DNA from: Chara braunii
Taxonomy: Eukaryota > Streptophyta > Charophyceae > Charales > Characeae
Direction of reading: 5' to 3'
DNA length: 49,027 nt
Assembly (NCBI GenBank): GCA_003427395.1
Contig: BFEA01000106.1
Location: 1,429,002-1,478,028 of the forward strand
The notes under the pieces were generated by a model that ran no database searches, was not told the DNA's origin, and worked only from the letters and a program-made list of their open reading frames with translations. Within the stretch, counting starts at the first letter, position 1; each line of letters opens with the position of its first letter. A program made the position numbers and the translations under genes. Positions 1 through 10,922 of this stretch are shown here, piece by piece.

Positions 1-14
1 TTTTTTTTTTTTTT
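1..14 (-). repeat. Poly(T) tract at window edge
   Basis: The window opens with 14 T. Other retroelements here end in A-tracts, so this may be the A-tail of a minus-strand retroelement whose body lies downstream; no body was recognised. A plain homopolymer is equally possible. Confidence 0.35.
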
Positions 15-156
15 AATCCCTGACTCAAAGAAAAAAACATTTCTTTTTTATTACTATTTTTATGGGGGGGCACCCCCCGACACCCGCACCCCCCGCAGCC
101 CATCCACCCCCTCGAAAAGCCCTCGGAAGGCAACATACGGAGGGGCTGAAATCCGT

Positions 157-192
157 ACGTACGGGCCATACGGGTGTTGAGGGCCCGTATGT
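157..192. repeat. Inverted repeat rich in CGTACG
   Basis: An 11-base arm at 157-167 is answered by a near-perfect reverse complement at 182-192 (one G:T-type difference), giving a hairpin with a 14-base loop. Further CGTAC/GTACG words lie at about 210-230. No gene is visible around it. Confidence 0.45.
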
Positions 193-400
193 ATGGTTGT
201 ACAGAATATCGTACGAGCTGTCCCCGTACGTGATGATGATATTGTGGTTGCCCACCTACTCGCCTCGTTGATCCTCAAACATAGCTCGGGGTGTAACTCG
301 AGTAGGGTTCCAATTACTGTTTGCGGTCTGGCGGAGACGAGGAGCCAACCTTTCAAGGTTTGGGCTTTCCAAAGGTAGGCTCATAGCTGAAACGAATCAT

Positions 401-440
401 CTCTGATACCAACCTCATGCCCCTCGCAACGTCCCATACC
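401..440 (-). mobile_element. Remnant LTR edge with primer-binding-site motif
   Basis: On the minus strand, 411-401 reads TGGTATCAGAG, the usual plant primer-binding site complementary to initiator tRNA-Met. It is preceded by a GGGCATGAGGT-like LTR edge, almost the same junction as in the 15 kb Ty3/gypsy element at 38.8 kb. I infer the leftover 5' LTR/primer-site junction of a second, related minus-strand element. No gag was recognised to its left. Confidence 0.45.
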
Positions 441-559
441 CGTGGGAACGACGATTAGAGTAAATGGGGCGAACCTGAGGATTTAGGGTGGGGGTTGAAC
501 TGCCAGGAAAAAACAGGGGTTCTTGTCTCAGATCTGAGGGTTTTCCTGGAAAACTGGCA
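441..559. other. Unassigned flank of LINE A
   Basis: No reading frame or repeat recognised; the 5' truncation point of LINE A lies somewhere near its right edge and cannot be fixed from this sequence alone. Confidence 0.4.
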
Positions 560-614
560 AGTGGGGGCAATCACTAAATTGTAGAAATGGTGGCCCATCC
601 TTCACAGAGGAAAG

Positions 615-1856
615 GTGCTGAAGGAGGGTGATTGGGTGGCTATGGAAGGAAAAGTCAACATAGTGGGCCTGGTTCACCTAATCCGACTTAAGGAGGTCAC
701 CGTGCTGATTGAATGGTACACTGTGGAAAGAAGAGAGAGCTTAGTAGGTAACGTGGAACCCTTCCAATGGATTCAGAAGGACATGCTTAACAGGATCAGG
801 GTGTTGGAGGATGGAGAAAACCGGCGGGCCTTTTATCATGAGATTGCATAAGAGGTCCTCCCCATGAACCCGTTGGAATGGGTATGGAACTCCGACCTGC
901 GAAACAGCTCTTGATAAACCAAACACAAAATGCTATCCAGACTATCAGTCAAAGCGACGTATGGAATGCTCAGAGTAAATCGCTGCTTAAAAGACATAGT
1001 GATAGATCGTTGGCAAAAGCACCTTAACGTAGATAGGCAGCTCCTTACCCCGATACGTTGGTTCAACGACACCAAATGTAAGCCGACAAAAATTACATCT
1101 CTGCAGTGGCAAATCGTGCATCGGTGTCTGCCTACCAACAACTGGTTGATCGATCAATGCCATACACAACTAGAACAACAAGGTCGGGCCCTACCGTGGT
1201 GCTCTCGTTGCCTGTTGGGTTTTCCGGCTAAGAAAAGGGCAGAGACAATCGAGCACATACTCCTACAGTGCCCTGCAGCCATTCTAACCTGGAGGTGGTG
1301 GGACAGGGTATGGCAACAAATGGTCCCGAGGCACCTGTTGCCTTGGGATTGGTGTGCCATCCTAACAGGCCATTATCCTCCCTTCCAAGATGACACCTTT
1401 GTGCCCAACATGTTCTATCTATCCCGGAGAACGGTCCTGTGGGTCCTATGGTGGCAAAGATGCATACTAACTTTAGACCAAGTCAGGGTAGAGGGAGAGG
1501 AAAGGATAAAACAATTCAAGACACAGTTCCAACTGGAACTCTCGCACAGGTGGAACTCGATGAAACAAACATTAGATAATCTTCATCGCCCCAAAGATAT
1601 CCGGGTACGTCTACTACAATTTTCCAGGGAATGGTTGGGTGGAGACCGAGAGGGGTGGGTGGCGGAAGTATGCTGGACTGGGGGTTGGAGTGAGGAGGAA
1701 GGGGGGGAGGACAGCCACGGAGAGGAAGTGCCAAGGGACTACAGATTGAGATTCAAGGATTGGATGTCAATAGATCCCAATATCCCTATGAGACCTGCAG
1801 ATGAATTCTCGGACCCATTTCCCCCCCACCCACAGTCCTTGGAAGCATACCTGTAA
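615..1856 (+). pseudogene. LINE A ORF2 C-terminus with zinc-binding (zf-RVT-type) domain
   Basis: Two open stretches, 615-851 and 930-1856, are separated by stop codons and together match the C-terminal region of LINE ORF2. The 308-codon part contains the hallmark zf-RVT arrangement: WCxRC at 1197-1211 followed by an EHILLQCP motif at 1251-1274, then a Trp-rich segment. This domain follows the RT in plant L1-type LINEs and is thought to bind nucleic acid. No RT or endonuclease remains upstream, so it is a 5'-truncated, non-functional copy. Confidence in the family is high; the exact ends of the original frame are uncertain. Confidence 0.75.
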
Positions 1857-2394
1857 CCGATGCCTCTCCTACCCTTCCACTAAAACCCGATTAATCCACC
1901 TTTCTTTTCTTATCCCACCTCATCAGACGCAGCAAAGGGGGATGGCAGAGGAGTGGCCGAGGAGGGATCATGTGGGAAGGATGGGCAAGGAACGGAAAGA
2001 ACCACTGGTGCCCCCCAATGGTTCTTCCTGGACCCCGGTCCTGACACGAAAAGGAAAAGCAAAATGAAGCTTGAGCAGCATAAAAACGGCCTGCTACAGG
2101 GTGAAGTGGACCATCAGACTTTCAGGGGGAAACTAGTCCTTCAACAACAGAAATTTGGCGCCTGGTATAGGGTGAAGAGGTTTACTTCCAGCAGCTCAAC
2201 ATCTTGTGCAGACGATCTTCGGAAGTTAGCTTTCATCTCAGTTATATTCTGATACAACCTGCGCAGTGGCAGGTCTTTTCTTTTTTTTCCAATTTTTCCA
2301 ATGCCTTGCTCAGTCAATCCCTTGGATTCCATGGTAATCATTACTGGCAAGGGTCCTCCACATTATTTTCCTTATCATATTTTGTATATGGGAC

Positions 2395-2413
2395 GCTGGA
2401 CCCGCTTTCCAGC
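2395..2413 (+). other. LINE 3' UTR hairpin (copy 1)
   Basis: GCTGGA at 2395-2400 pairs with TCCAGC at 2408-2413 around a 7-base loop CCCGCTT, and is preceded by TATGGGAC. The same structure recurs at 8285, 8680, 8753, 15695 and (minus strand) 21376, with compensating changes in the stem. It is a candidate recognition element for the LINE RT. Confidence 0.65.
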
Positions 2414-2503
2414 AGGTGATGCTCCCCACCAATAGATGGAGCCTCTTCCAGTCTAATAGTTGTGGCTGCTCTTATCAGCACCACTATCACCGGGGGGTGT
2501 TTT

Positions 2504-2507
<4 letters not shown>

Positions 2508-2535
<28 letters not shown>
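2508..2535 (+). repeat. A-tail of LINE A
   Basis: 28 consecutive A directly after the LINE A 3' UTR. Confidence 0.75.
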
Positions 2536-2539
<4 letters not shown>

Positions 2540-2661
2540 GGAAAAGGGCCAGGACATCAGCAAAATTTCGTCCGGCGACTTAAGGACACCAATCAAACTC
2601 ATCTTTACTCATAAAATAATTGTAAAACTTCTAAAAATAAAAATGAATCAGATGCGTACCC

Positions 2662-3444
2662 ATGCACGGAGCAAGAGGAGGACACCGTAACGTCCTCAGC
2701 ACTCATACATGCATAGACTTTCTAACAGCGGATTGCCCACACGAGGGGGAGGAATATTGGGACAAATCTTACGTTGAGCTGGTGGCGCTCCTTAATAATA
2801 GCCCATCCCTAAGGAACGCGCTCACCTCTGCCCCCCCTCCCCACTTAACATGGGCAGAAGCGTTTCAACGTATACTGGCCGTCGCCCGGAGACGATTTCA
2901 CCCGCCTCCAGCGGCGGAGCTATCTGATCTGCGCCCACCCGGGCATGAACCCTCACGTTCAGTGCCGAATAACGCAAGAGAAACAACAGAGGAGGGGATG
3001 ACCTCACGAAGACTCAAAGTTAGACAACTCATAGAATGGGGCCTCTTTGAGCTACCTCTCTCCAAACTGAATGGGGTGGTGATAATCCCTCTCAGGAAAG
3101 CGGAGGGGAAATGGTAGCTGGGTCTCTCCCCGGTTGGTGATTACGGGGGCGTGACGCTGCATGGCTGGGAGTTCTCGCTCCATGAGGAGGATCGCATGGA
3201 AAGAGGCAGAGTGTTCACTGACCAAATGTCGACCTTCATCCCCAAACACTATGCTCCGGGTGCAAGGGCAGGGTTGAGATTTGAAGCCTTCTGCGAACAA
3301 ATAGCTCGGAATGACCTGTACCTGCTCTTTGAACCCAATAAATCTTCTAATCTTGGCTGGTTTAGCCACAACGCCCTACTAGATCTGCAATGCGCAAAAA
3401 TCAAAGCCGACGACTTTTGGTCCGAAGACGATGTATGTCGATGA
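2662..3444 (+). pseudogene. LINE B ORF1-like remnant
   Basis: Two collinear open stretches, 2662-3117 and 3151-3444, lie directly upstream of the endonuclease ORF, where LINE ORF1 belongs. Position is the main evidence. The protein has no Cys-rich knuckle or RRM signature that I can name. It includes a segment rich in Trp and acidic residues and a proline-rich stretch around residues 50-90 of the first part. An in-frame TAG separates the halves. In L1-type elements ORF1 encodes an RNA-binding protein that coats the element RNA; that role is inferred from position only. A second short ATG frame at 2643 is closed after 15 codons. Confidence 0.5.
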
Positions 3445-3597
3445 CTATGTCAGATTGTACGAAAAAAAGTGTTGCACCTAGACAGATGGGACCTCAAGCA
3501 TTGGCACCCGCTATAATGCACCTAGACAGACGGGATCTTACGCTATGGCATCCACTCAAATGGAAATGATCTAAGGATCCAAAGAGGATAAGAAGAA

Positions 3598-4518
3598 ATG
3601 GATGACCTAGAAACACTATATTGTAAGAACCTGGCGTGGCGAAAATGTGTCGATTCAGCTGACCTTGACCTGCGCTCCATCGACGTAAATGGTCTGGTAT
3701 CAAGCAAACCCGAAAAACGCCAAGCCATCTGGGATCAACTCAAAGGAATTGGAGGCAGGCGATGACCAAATGTAATTTGCATACAAGAAACCCATCTGCA
3801 AGACAACCCAGAGCATAATAGAGCGCACAAGCAAATCTGGCCCCACACAGCCATAAGAGCGCATGCCCCGAGACCTGGCTCAGCAGGGGTAGCAATTTGG
3901 GTCCCTCAAGACTCTAGATTTCAACCAGTCTACTGGGTGGTGGACGAAGAAGAGGGACGCTGGGCCTCGGTCCTGAGCATGCTAGAGCTAGAATTACTTT
4001 GTGTCCTCTGCATTTACTCTCCAAATACAGTAGGGGAAAGGAGGGAATTCCTGGGGAGGATCGGCATGCAAATCCCAGAAAGCATTCCTCTAGTTATAGC
4101 GGGAGATTTCAATGTCACCTCCGACAAAGGGCTAGACAGATGGAATCCCCGGGAATCACCCTCCTTTGCGGTGGCAGAGGACAAACAAATGATAGCTGAC
4201 CTCTGTGGGTCGCTTTCGGTCTTCGATACCTTTCGCCGCCTGCACCCCCAAACACGCGTCCGTACATGTATACGCGACAGCGACCCGGCACGTTTATCCA
4301 AATCCACAATTGACCTTATCCTACTATCCAATGATCTGGAAGGGGCTTTAGGATGGGCACTGATCCTCCCGCGAAGCCCGCATCCGGGACTGGACCATAA
4401 TACATGCGGCATAATACTAACTATGAGGAAAAGGCCCGATCAAGAACCCGGATTCTATAAATTAAATATCTCCCTGCTTAACGATCCTTCCTTCTCGCAA
4501 ATGATCAGGCACGAATGA
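3598..4518 (+). pseudogene. LINE B ORF2, AP-type endonuclease domain
   Basis: The frame opens with ATG at 3598 and runs to a stop at 4516-4518, broken once by an in-frame TGA at about 3763. Motifs of the APE/exonuclease-endonuclease-phosphatase family are in order: N in the VNGL segment, IQETHL with the catalytic Glu at 3787-3789, AGDFNV at 4099-4116 with Asp and Asn, and a closing DHN at 4393-4401. This domain nicks target DNA so that the RT can prime on it. Its presence classes the element as an APE-type LINE. The catalytic residues I can see are kept, but the TGA and downstream stops make it inactive unless read through. Confidence 0.85.
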
Positions 4519-6449
4519 GACTTTTGGCGCCAACAAAAATATCTCTTTGACTCTCGTCTGGTATGGTTCAACAATGGTCAAATTTTCCTAGCAAAAAAAT
4601 GTAAGGAATTTTCTAAAGCCAAGGCAGTGTTACGACAGTACCAAGACATGACCACCCACAACGAACTAATAGCCCTGGAACAATAGGTAGAGTCGCAGCA
4701 TCTTACTTCTTCCATCCATGAGCCGAACCACCTTATTGCAGCTATTCAAAACAAGAAAGACCAGCTCTTGCAATTCGCATCCCACAGATGGCAAGGGATT
4801 AGAATCTGAGGGAAAATGGCTAAACTTTCACACGAAGCATCGATGGACACCCAATTTTTCTCAATGGTCACCGCTAGATATAGACGGACGGCTATTGAGG
4901 CTTTTTTCGACCCGGAGGATAGTAACACCATCGCCACTGATACAACACACTGTATGTTGATTACCAGGAAATTCTTTAAACAACTGTATACTTCCCAAAT
5001 CCCATCCCCGCAGGGGGAGGCAAGAGTCATGGAAATATAAGAATTTATCTCCCCAATGGACGACTTTATATCCCCTTTGCAGCGGGACAGATTGGAGATA
5101 CCACTCACGAAAGAAGAGGTATGGACAACACTCCTCCAAATGAAGGAAGAAAAAAACCCCAGTATTGACGGCTTTCCCAAAGAGTTATGGGAAGCCACAT
5201 GGACAGACATGAGCATCGACCTGTGGGAGTATTATCAAGACGTATGGGAGGCTGGGGAAATGGGGGAAATTGTAGGAAAAGGGGTGTTGTCTCTCCTTAT
5301 AAAAAAAGAGATAAAATGAACTTCAGAAACTACAGGTCTATTACTCTGCTAGCTGTAGTTTACAAAATGTTTTCCAAAACACTGGCTAACAGGATGGCAA
5401 TGGTCTTGGAAGAGGTCATACACCCGACCCAAACAGGATTCATGTCCAGCAGGAATATACAGGAAAACATCTTGCTGGTAAATGACATGGTCCAACTGGC
5501 GCAACGGAATCGGGCAAATGCGGTCATCATTTTCATCGATTTCGAAAAAGCTTATGACCGTGTGGATTGGGATTTCCTTGACAAATGTCTGGAGAAAATG
5601 AACTTCGGACCGACGTTTCAGCGCTGGGTTAAGATCCTTCACCAAAATGCTACTACCTGTGTCCAGGTCAATGGGTCAGTGGCACCGCCCTTTGAGCTCC
5701 AACGATCAGTGAGGCAAGAAGACCCGATGGCCCCATACCTCTTCTTAGTAATAATGGACTCAGAAGCATTATCAGCTAACCTGAGACAAAACAAAGACCT
5801 TACACGCATTAAGATATCCAACATTCCGCAGGAAGCAATCCCTATTTGTTCCCTGTTCGCAGACGACCTAACCATCATGGTGGAAGCGACAGGATCTAAC
5901 ATGGAGAAGATCCAACAGCTCATGAACAAGTTCTGTCAACTATCCGACATGACGGTCAATTGGGGACAGAAAACAGTGGGTTGGTGGATGCACTATCACG
6001 GGGGGAGACCTCCGAAAAACCCACGAATCACGTAGCTCCCCCAGGACGATCCCCTGAGAGTTCGAGGGACACTAATGACGACCAGAGGAAAGTCGGTGAC
6101 TAATGATGAATGGTTGGCTGGACCAGCGAAAGCCAAGTTTGAAAAATTGAATAATAAACATACATCGATTTTTGAGAGAGCATTGGTCAACAATAATGCG
6201 ATTTTGGCCACACTCTGGTACAAGACCATCTTATGGCCTATGAGTAATGGGGGTCTCAAAGCACTTAAACAACAGCTGGCGGCCTTCCTTTGGAGAGGCG
6301 ACAGCAACACTTCCCACGCTATAAGCCGAGTTGCATGGGACTCGGTGATCCAACCCAAGAATAGAGGAAGACTAGGAATCGTGGACCCAGCCATGCAATT
6401 CCACGCCCTCACAATCCGCTGGATCCAACATATTATTTTCTCACCCTAA
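4519..6449 (+). pseudogene. LINE B ORF2, reverse transcriptase domain
   Basis: The linker 4519-5055 has several stops. The frame at 5056-5319 holds the start of the RT region. After a frameshift near 5310 it continues at 5320-6035 with classic motifs: NYRSITLL, TGF, DFEKAYD at 5538-5558 (first catalytic Asp) and FADD at 5856-5867 (catalytic Asp pair; Phe replaces the more common Tyr). A thumb-like continuation lies at 6075-6449, with a segment typical of plant LINEs that describes a WRG/ISRVAWD region. At least one frameshift and three stops break the domain. It would copy the element RNA at the nicked target. Confidence 0.85.
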
Positions 6450-8138
6450 TCCCCATGGGTACCCTTAGCCCTGGCCCAATTCGCAGACCTGGCCCCGGAG
6501 ACCCCACCGGAGATTGACCCTCGAGTATGGTTAGAGGACAGGTACTGGAGGGTGCCAAGGAAGTATAGAAACGGGGACCCTGCCGACAAACACTGGGTGC
6601 GCCTTTTACGTACCTGGAGGAGACTCCCCCCCCCCGACCGTCCAGGGCCAGAAAGGTGGGAAAAAATATTCAGGCAACCCCTCTTTGGCAACCGACTGAT
6701 AACAAACCCCGAAGGGCAGGTACGGTGCAGCTCGTATGCACCCTGGAAGGGTTGGGTGAAACACGGTGTACGGAGAGTGGGGGACTTATGGGACCAGGAG
6801 ACAAGGAGTTGGAAGAACACGGGACAGATGCGAGCCTGACTGCGGTACAGCCATCTCACTGAGAAGGCACTAAACGGACTCATTGATAGTTTTCCCCTCC
6901 ACTGGTACACCACCCTCAGAAAAAACCTTTGCGTAAAGGAGGGAGATTGGGTGGGGCTGCCCGACCGTAACATGGAAGTGGGGCGGGTGCACCTGACTAA
7001 TCCATCTCATGCATTAATATAAATATTTTCCATTCAAAAGGATGATGGGTTACAATGGAGCAAACAACCCTTCGTATAGAAGGAGAGAAAAGGGGTCTAT
7101 CGCATCAGGATCATTGAGGAAGGAGGCCACAAAAAAGCGCATTGCCCAATGACCTCGATCTACGGACCTCCCCCTGGACCCCGATGAATGAAAATGGACC
7201 CAAGGCACTAGGCCTGGGAAAGGGGGGGCTGTCACATTGTCATTATATAACCTAAAATCTAAATCAGTCTACCATATGCTAAGACCCAAGAGGGGGCTGC
7301 GAGAGCGTGTGGAAGACAGATGGTATCGCCATCTCAATATTGATCGCAGCCTGCTCAAGCCTATTTAGTGGTTCGCATAGTACAGGTACAGACCTGCTAA
7401 AATCTCTGCCCTCCAATGGCAAATAGAACACAGATGTTTACCTACTAACGACTGGCTGATAGACCATACCCGGCTAGAACAACAAGGGAAGGCGCTGCCA
7501 TGGTGTCGTAAATGCCTCCAGAGCTACCCTGGGAGGAGGCGGGCTGAAACTATTGAACACATCTTTCTGCAGTGCCCTGCGTCAGTACTTATGTGGAGAA
7601 CCTGGGATAGGATCTGGCGGCATATTGTTCCCGATGCGGAGTGGCTATGGGATTGGAGGGCTATACTCCTGGGGTACTACCCGCAAATTCGGGAGAATAT
7701 CTTTAAGGAGAATATGTTCAACCTGGGAAGAAGGAGCGTCCTATGGACCTTATGGTGGAAGAGATGTATCCTCGAGATAGAAGAAGCGCGGATGGAAGAC
7801 GGAGAAGTTATGAAACAGATCAGGACACGGCTGTTAAAGACAAGCTTGACCAAATGCACAACTGGGGGGACATAAATAAAGCCATTTCTGGCTTTGGCAA
7901 GAAATGGTTGGGAAAGGAAAGGGAGGGATGGGTGGCCGAGGTAAAGTGGTCTAGGAGTGATCTATCGGAGAAGGGGCCACAGGAGGAACCCGGGCTAGAG
8001 ATTGAAAGGGATTACCGGCTGGTCTTCCATGATTGGACCAATGTAGGCCCGGGTGAAGCATTAAGGGCAGCTCAGGACTTCGCAGACCCCTTCCCCCCCC
8101 ACCCACTCTCCTTAACAGAAATTATGCTGCATGCATAA
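6450..8138 (+). pseudogene. LINE B ORF2, C-terminal region with zinc-binding domain
   Basis: Broken by multiple stops and frameshifts. It can be followed in pieces (about 6552-6839, then 7400-7875, then 7743-8138). The zf-RVT signature is clear: WCRKC at 7501-7515 and EHIFLQCP at 7555-7578, with the same Trp spacing as LINE A. The last open piece ends at 8138 with an FPPHP-SL motif that LINE A also has near its stop (about 1820-1850), marking the true ORF2 terminus. Between 6850 and 7400 the coding signal is faint. Confidence 0.7.
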
Positions 8139-8284
8139 GCCAAGGGACCCAGCAGGTCGCCATTCTTCTAGTGCTATGCTCATCCTCCTCCTACAAAATC
8201 TCCAACAGTCTTCAACAGTCTTGCTTCAGTTCCCCTCTATACTTTTCAACAGACCTCAGCTGAAGAGTAGAGGGGAAATGGGAC

Positions 8285-8303
8285 GCTGGACCCGGTTTCC
8301 AGC
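8285..8303 (+). other. LINE 3' UTR hairpin (copy 2)
   Basis: GCTGGA/TCCAGC stem, loop CCCGGTT. Confidence 0.65.
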
Positions 8304-8679
8304 ACTTTGGTATCGCTCTCATTCAGGAAAAGGGCAGCAAAGGTCTTCTTCAGTATTAAAAATAAGGGGTTTTGTCAGCTCTGTTTTTTATGTCTTAAGA
8401 TTTTTGTCGGCTCTGTTTTTGATGTCTCAATGCTGATTTTTGCTGCATATTATTCTCGTAGCAGTTGTCTCCTTTTCTGCTTCTTTTTCTATTTGATTCT
8501 CTGCTCTAGTTTCACTGCTTCACAGCTGATTTTGTTGTTCAAGCGCCTTGAGGATAGTTGGTGGAGGATAGGGGCCGGGGGATGGAGGGAGACTCCACTG
8601 GTGCCCCCCAGTGACTCTCCGCCCCCATTGCCCGGCCTTGCCGCAGGTTAGGGTTGGAAGTATGGGTTGGATATGGGAC

Positions 8680-8698
8680 GCTGGACCCGGTTTCCAGC
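8680..8698 (+). other. LINE 3' UTR hairpin (copy 3)
   Basis: GCTGGA/TCCAGC stem, loop CCCGGTT, preceded by ATATGGGAC as in copy 1. Confidence 0.65.
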
Positions 8699-8752
8699 AC
8701 AAAGGCGCCACCTTCAACGATGTACTGCATTACATTGATGTACTCAAGGGAC

Positions 8753-8771
8753 GTTGGACCCGGTTTCCAGC
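8753..8771 (+). other. LINE 3' UTR hairpin (copy 4)
   Basis: GTTGGA/TCCAGC: the second pair is a U:G wobble instead of C:G, so pairing is kept. Confidence 0.65.
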
Positions 8772-8857
8772 AGGTGATTTTCCCCACCAATAGGCAAAGC
8801 CTCAATCCCGGTGGTTCTCTTACCACCACCAGGATAGAGGCCTTGCACAGGGACCTT

Positions 8858-8871
8858 AAAAAAAAAAAAAA
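8858..8871 (+). repeat. A-tail of LINE B
   Basis: 14 A directly after CAGGGACCTT. No clear target-site duplication found. Confidence 0.7.
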
Positions 8872-9403
8872 CATCCATAGACACTCACAGCGAAAGCCAT
8901 GCAAACGACTGAGTATCCACACTTAGTTCTTAGCACACGTGACACTAAGCAACAATGGAGAAGAAGCAAGTCCCTCGCTATTCAAAAGTTACATCAACGC
9001 TGGCACTCCGCGTGCACAACCACCAAACCCGACAGAACATGAGCCAGCCATAGCCACAAGGCCCTGCCACTGGCTACGCTCCCGTCTCCACCACCGCTCA
9101 ATTCCTTCGACTGCCTTACCCCAAGTTTATCGCTAATTCCACCCCACACCGTCACTCCGCCCGTTCCTTGGGCCCGTTGAACCTGTTTAGGGGCGCAGTC
9201 TTCGCATATAGCTCGTGCAACATTGTAGCTGAGTTCAAAGAGAGGGAAAGGGAGGGGCTGCACAAATTTAGAGCGTTAAAGGTGGCGGGGCACCAGCGTG
9301 CGATGCGGGCAACGAGGGGTGTAGACGGGGAGGACAAAAGAAGGAAGGTTCTCGAGCCCACATACTTATCCTCAGCCTGGCATAGCGCCCTTACAGACTA
9401 ACG
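8872..9403. other. Spacer after LINE B, nothing recognised
   Basis: No coding signal or named repeat. Short frames here have no recognisable motifs. Confidence 0.4.
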
Positions 9404-9470
9404 ACCTCAATAGCTCAGTGGGTAGAGCTCTGATATTGTAACTTGGACGTTCCGAGTTCAACTCCATACC
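9404..9470 (+). repeat. tRNA-like sequence (degenerate, probable retroposon head)
   Basis: It has an A-box-like TAGCTCAGTGGGTAGAGCT at 9411-9429 and a B-box-like GAGTTCAACTCC near 9456-9467. The acceptor and anticodon stems do not pair well, so it is not a working tRNA. Similar heads occur elsewhere in this window. Confidence 0.5.
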
Positions 9471-10039
9471 ATGCTCATTCATCATATCAGCTAGGGATGG
9501 TCCTCTGGACGGAGTCAGGTGGGGACGTGTGCCTTTCCTGCAGGAAAGTTGATGTACTAGGTTGGATGCTACTCTCTCGCAGGTGAGTAGTAAGGGGTTG
9601 GTTGGGTGCATGGTGATACCGTGGCAGTCCTAAGGTGGGAAGGTTAGAAACCAATGTCGAATCAAGAGGTGTGTCCAACTCTCGATGTCTATAGACCCAT
9701 TCTGAGGGGTGGTGGGTTTTCAGAGGTGGTTGGGGGTAGTTGTTGACGACGGTCGAGGTCTCCACCATTATCATTGATTGACTCTCCCTAAGGAACAGAC
9801 ATAAGCAAGGCTCATTAGTAGCAGAAAAGCAACCACATACATCCACACAGACAATGTTATCACACTAGCTCACATAAAGACAACCAGCATACTCAACAAC
9901 CAATAGTAGCCATATATGATCCGAGTTGTGCCAGGTTAGTGCTTAGAGGGGCTATAGGTTAGACCTTGGTTAGCTGACCATTAGACACTGCCTATGAGTG
10001 CCCTCACTGCTCACGGGACTAGTTGAGAACTATGCGCCT
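9471..10039. other. Unassigned sequence, possible retroposon body
   Basis: No coding signal. It lies between a tRNA-like head and a copy of the dispersed CGAGGCT repeat, so it may be the body of one long tRNA-derived element. No second copy of this particular stretch was seen. Confidence 0.3.
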
Positions 10040-10230
10040 AGCTCCCGGGGTTCCCGTATAACGAGGCTTGTACGCTAGTGCCTCAACTGGGGCTGAATGG
10101 GGGAGCTCATTCAGCGTCAGTGCCCGCATCCGCTGTCTGGTCAGGTTGCTCCAGTAGAGAGTGATGTTCCTCGCATGAGGTAAGATAAAAATGGAGTGGG
10201 GTTGCGCCAAGAGATATATAGAGAGAGGAG
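10040..10230 (+). repeat. Dispersed CGAGGCT repeat (copy 1)
   Basis: Shares an ordered set of words with copies at 24205, 42060 and 42487: CCCGTAT-ACGAGGCTTG, CCTCAAC-GGGCTGA, GTTGC near a GTGATG-TCC block, then TGAGGTA and GGG-TGCGC. No coding potential. Two A-tracts follow at 10261-10273 and 10384-10401. Confidence 0.55.
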
Positions 10231-10741
10231 GGATAGGATGGGAGTCTTGTGAGTATGTCCAAAAAAAAAAAAAGGGTCTAGCCGGAAGGATATGTGAAGC
10301 CACGAGGTACCGAGCTTGGCTTATCACAGGGGGGTACCACCGGGGGATGCTCTTATCACCCCTGACAGCACCAACAACAGACCCAAAAAAAAAAAAAAAA
10401 ACCTATATTCTTCTCTCACTCCACCTTTCACTACCTAAGGCTATACAGGTTACCTGCAAGCATAGCTAGATCGCAATGGAGTGATTGCATATTGCCCCTT
10501 GCCAGCCAGGGTTGGGGCTGCTGCTCGGGGCCCGGTTAACAGACCGAGCATTTTGCCAGTAGCTGCGCCTCTCTCTTCTTCTTTCCCCACCCCCATCAAG
10601 TAACAGATAAGGCCAACACTCTCCCATGCATCACACGGAGCCCGTTCTCTCACTCACTAACATCCGCGTTGGCTAAAGACCCTACTAATATCCACCAGGG
10701 AGAGCAAGAACTGGCTGGCACCAAGTGTGCACGGGGTGGTC
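10231..10741. other. A-tract-bearing spacer
   Basis: Contains A-tracts at about 10261-10273 and 10384-10401, likely retroposon tails or simple repeats. Nothing else recognised. Confidence 0.35.
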
Positions 10742-10803
10742 TATGGGAATTGAACCCACTACCTCGTGAATGCCACTTGCGTGCCTAACCAGCTGAGCCA
10801 TGC
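10742..10803 (-). repeat. tRNA-like sequence, minus strand
   Basis: Read on the minus strand it has an A-box-like GGCTCAGCTGGTTAGGC and a B-box-like GGGTTCAATTCCCAT (plus coordinates 10742-10756) with a good T-arm. It shares GCAAGTGGCATTC with the plus-strand sequence at 10868, so the two are a head-to-head inverted pair. Degenerate elsewhere; read as tRNA-derived retroposon heads. Confidence 0.55.
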
Positions 10804-10867
10804 TGTCTGAATTGTTTTTTTTTTCTCCCTCAAATGGTTGTTTGAATTGCAGTTTCCCCTTCATCAA

Positions 10868-10922
10868 GGGGCGTAGCTCGGTTGGTAAGGCGCGCAAGTG
10901 GCATTCAGGAGGTCCTGCGACC
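10868..10922 (+). repeat. tRNA-like sequence, plus strand
   Basis: GGGCGTAGCTCGGTTGGTAAGG (first 20 bases are an A-box-type D-arm) then GCAAGTGGCATTC, as in the minus-strand copy at 10742-10803. The B-box half is lost or strongly altered. Confidence 0.5.

Larger units (their letters stand above)
560..2535 (+). mobile_element. LINE A, 5'-truncated non-LTR retrotransposon
   Basis: Only the C-terminal part of ORF2 (615-1856), a 3' UTR of about 650 bases and a 28-base A-tail (2508-2535) remain. The protein and UTR are clearly related to LINE B and LINE C in this window. The UTR shares with LINE C a stretch around 2165-2350 (matching 13960-14060), and with LINE B the hairpin block near 2391-2430. 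A 5' truncation plus an A-tail is the usual outcome of target-primed reverse transcription. The left boundary is approximate and no target-site duplication could be confirmed. Confidence 0.8.
8139..8857 (+). other. LINE B 3' UTR
   Basis: Non-coding 720 bases between the ORF2 stop and the A-tail. It contains three copies of the GCTGGA...TCCAGC hairpin and a T/CTT-rich middle (8390-8520). The last hairpin is followed by a GGTGATTTTCCCCACCAATAG block that also follows the LINE A hairpin. Confidence 0.7.
2536..8871 (+). mobile_element. LINE B, near full-length but decayed L1-type retrotransposon
   Basis: About 6.3 kb. In order: an ORF1-like remnant (2662-3444), ORF2 with AP endonuclease (3598-4518), RT (5056-6449), and a zinc-binding C-terminus ending at 8138. 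A 3' UTR with three copies of a conserved hairpin and a 14-base A-tail follow. Several stops and frameshifts break both ORFs. The start is not certain: the first base after the LINE A A-tail is used as the left limit, so LINE B may begin later, or LINE A may have inserted at its 5' edge. Confidence 0.75.
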
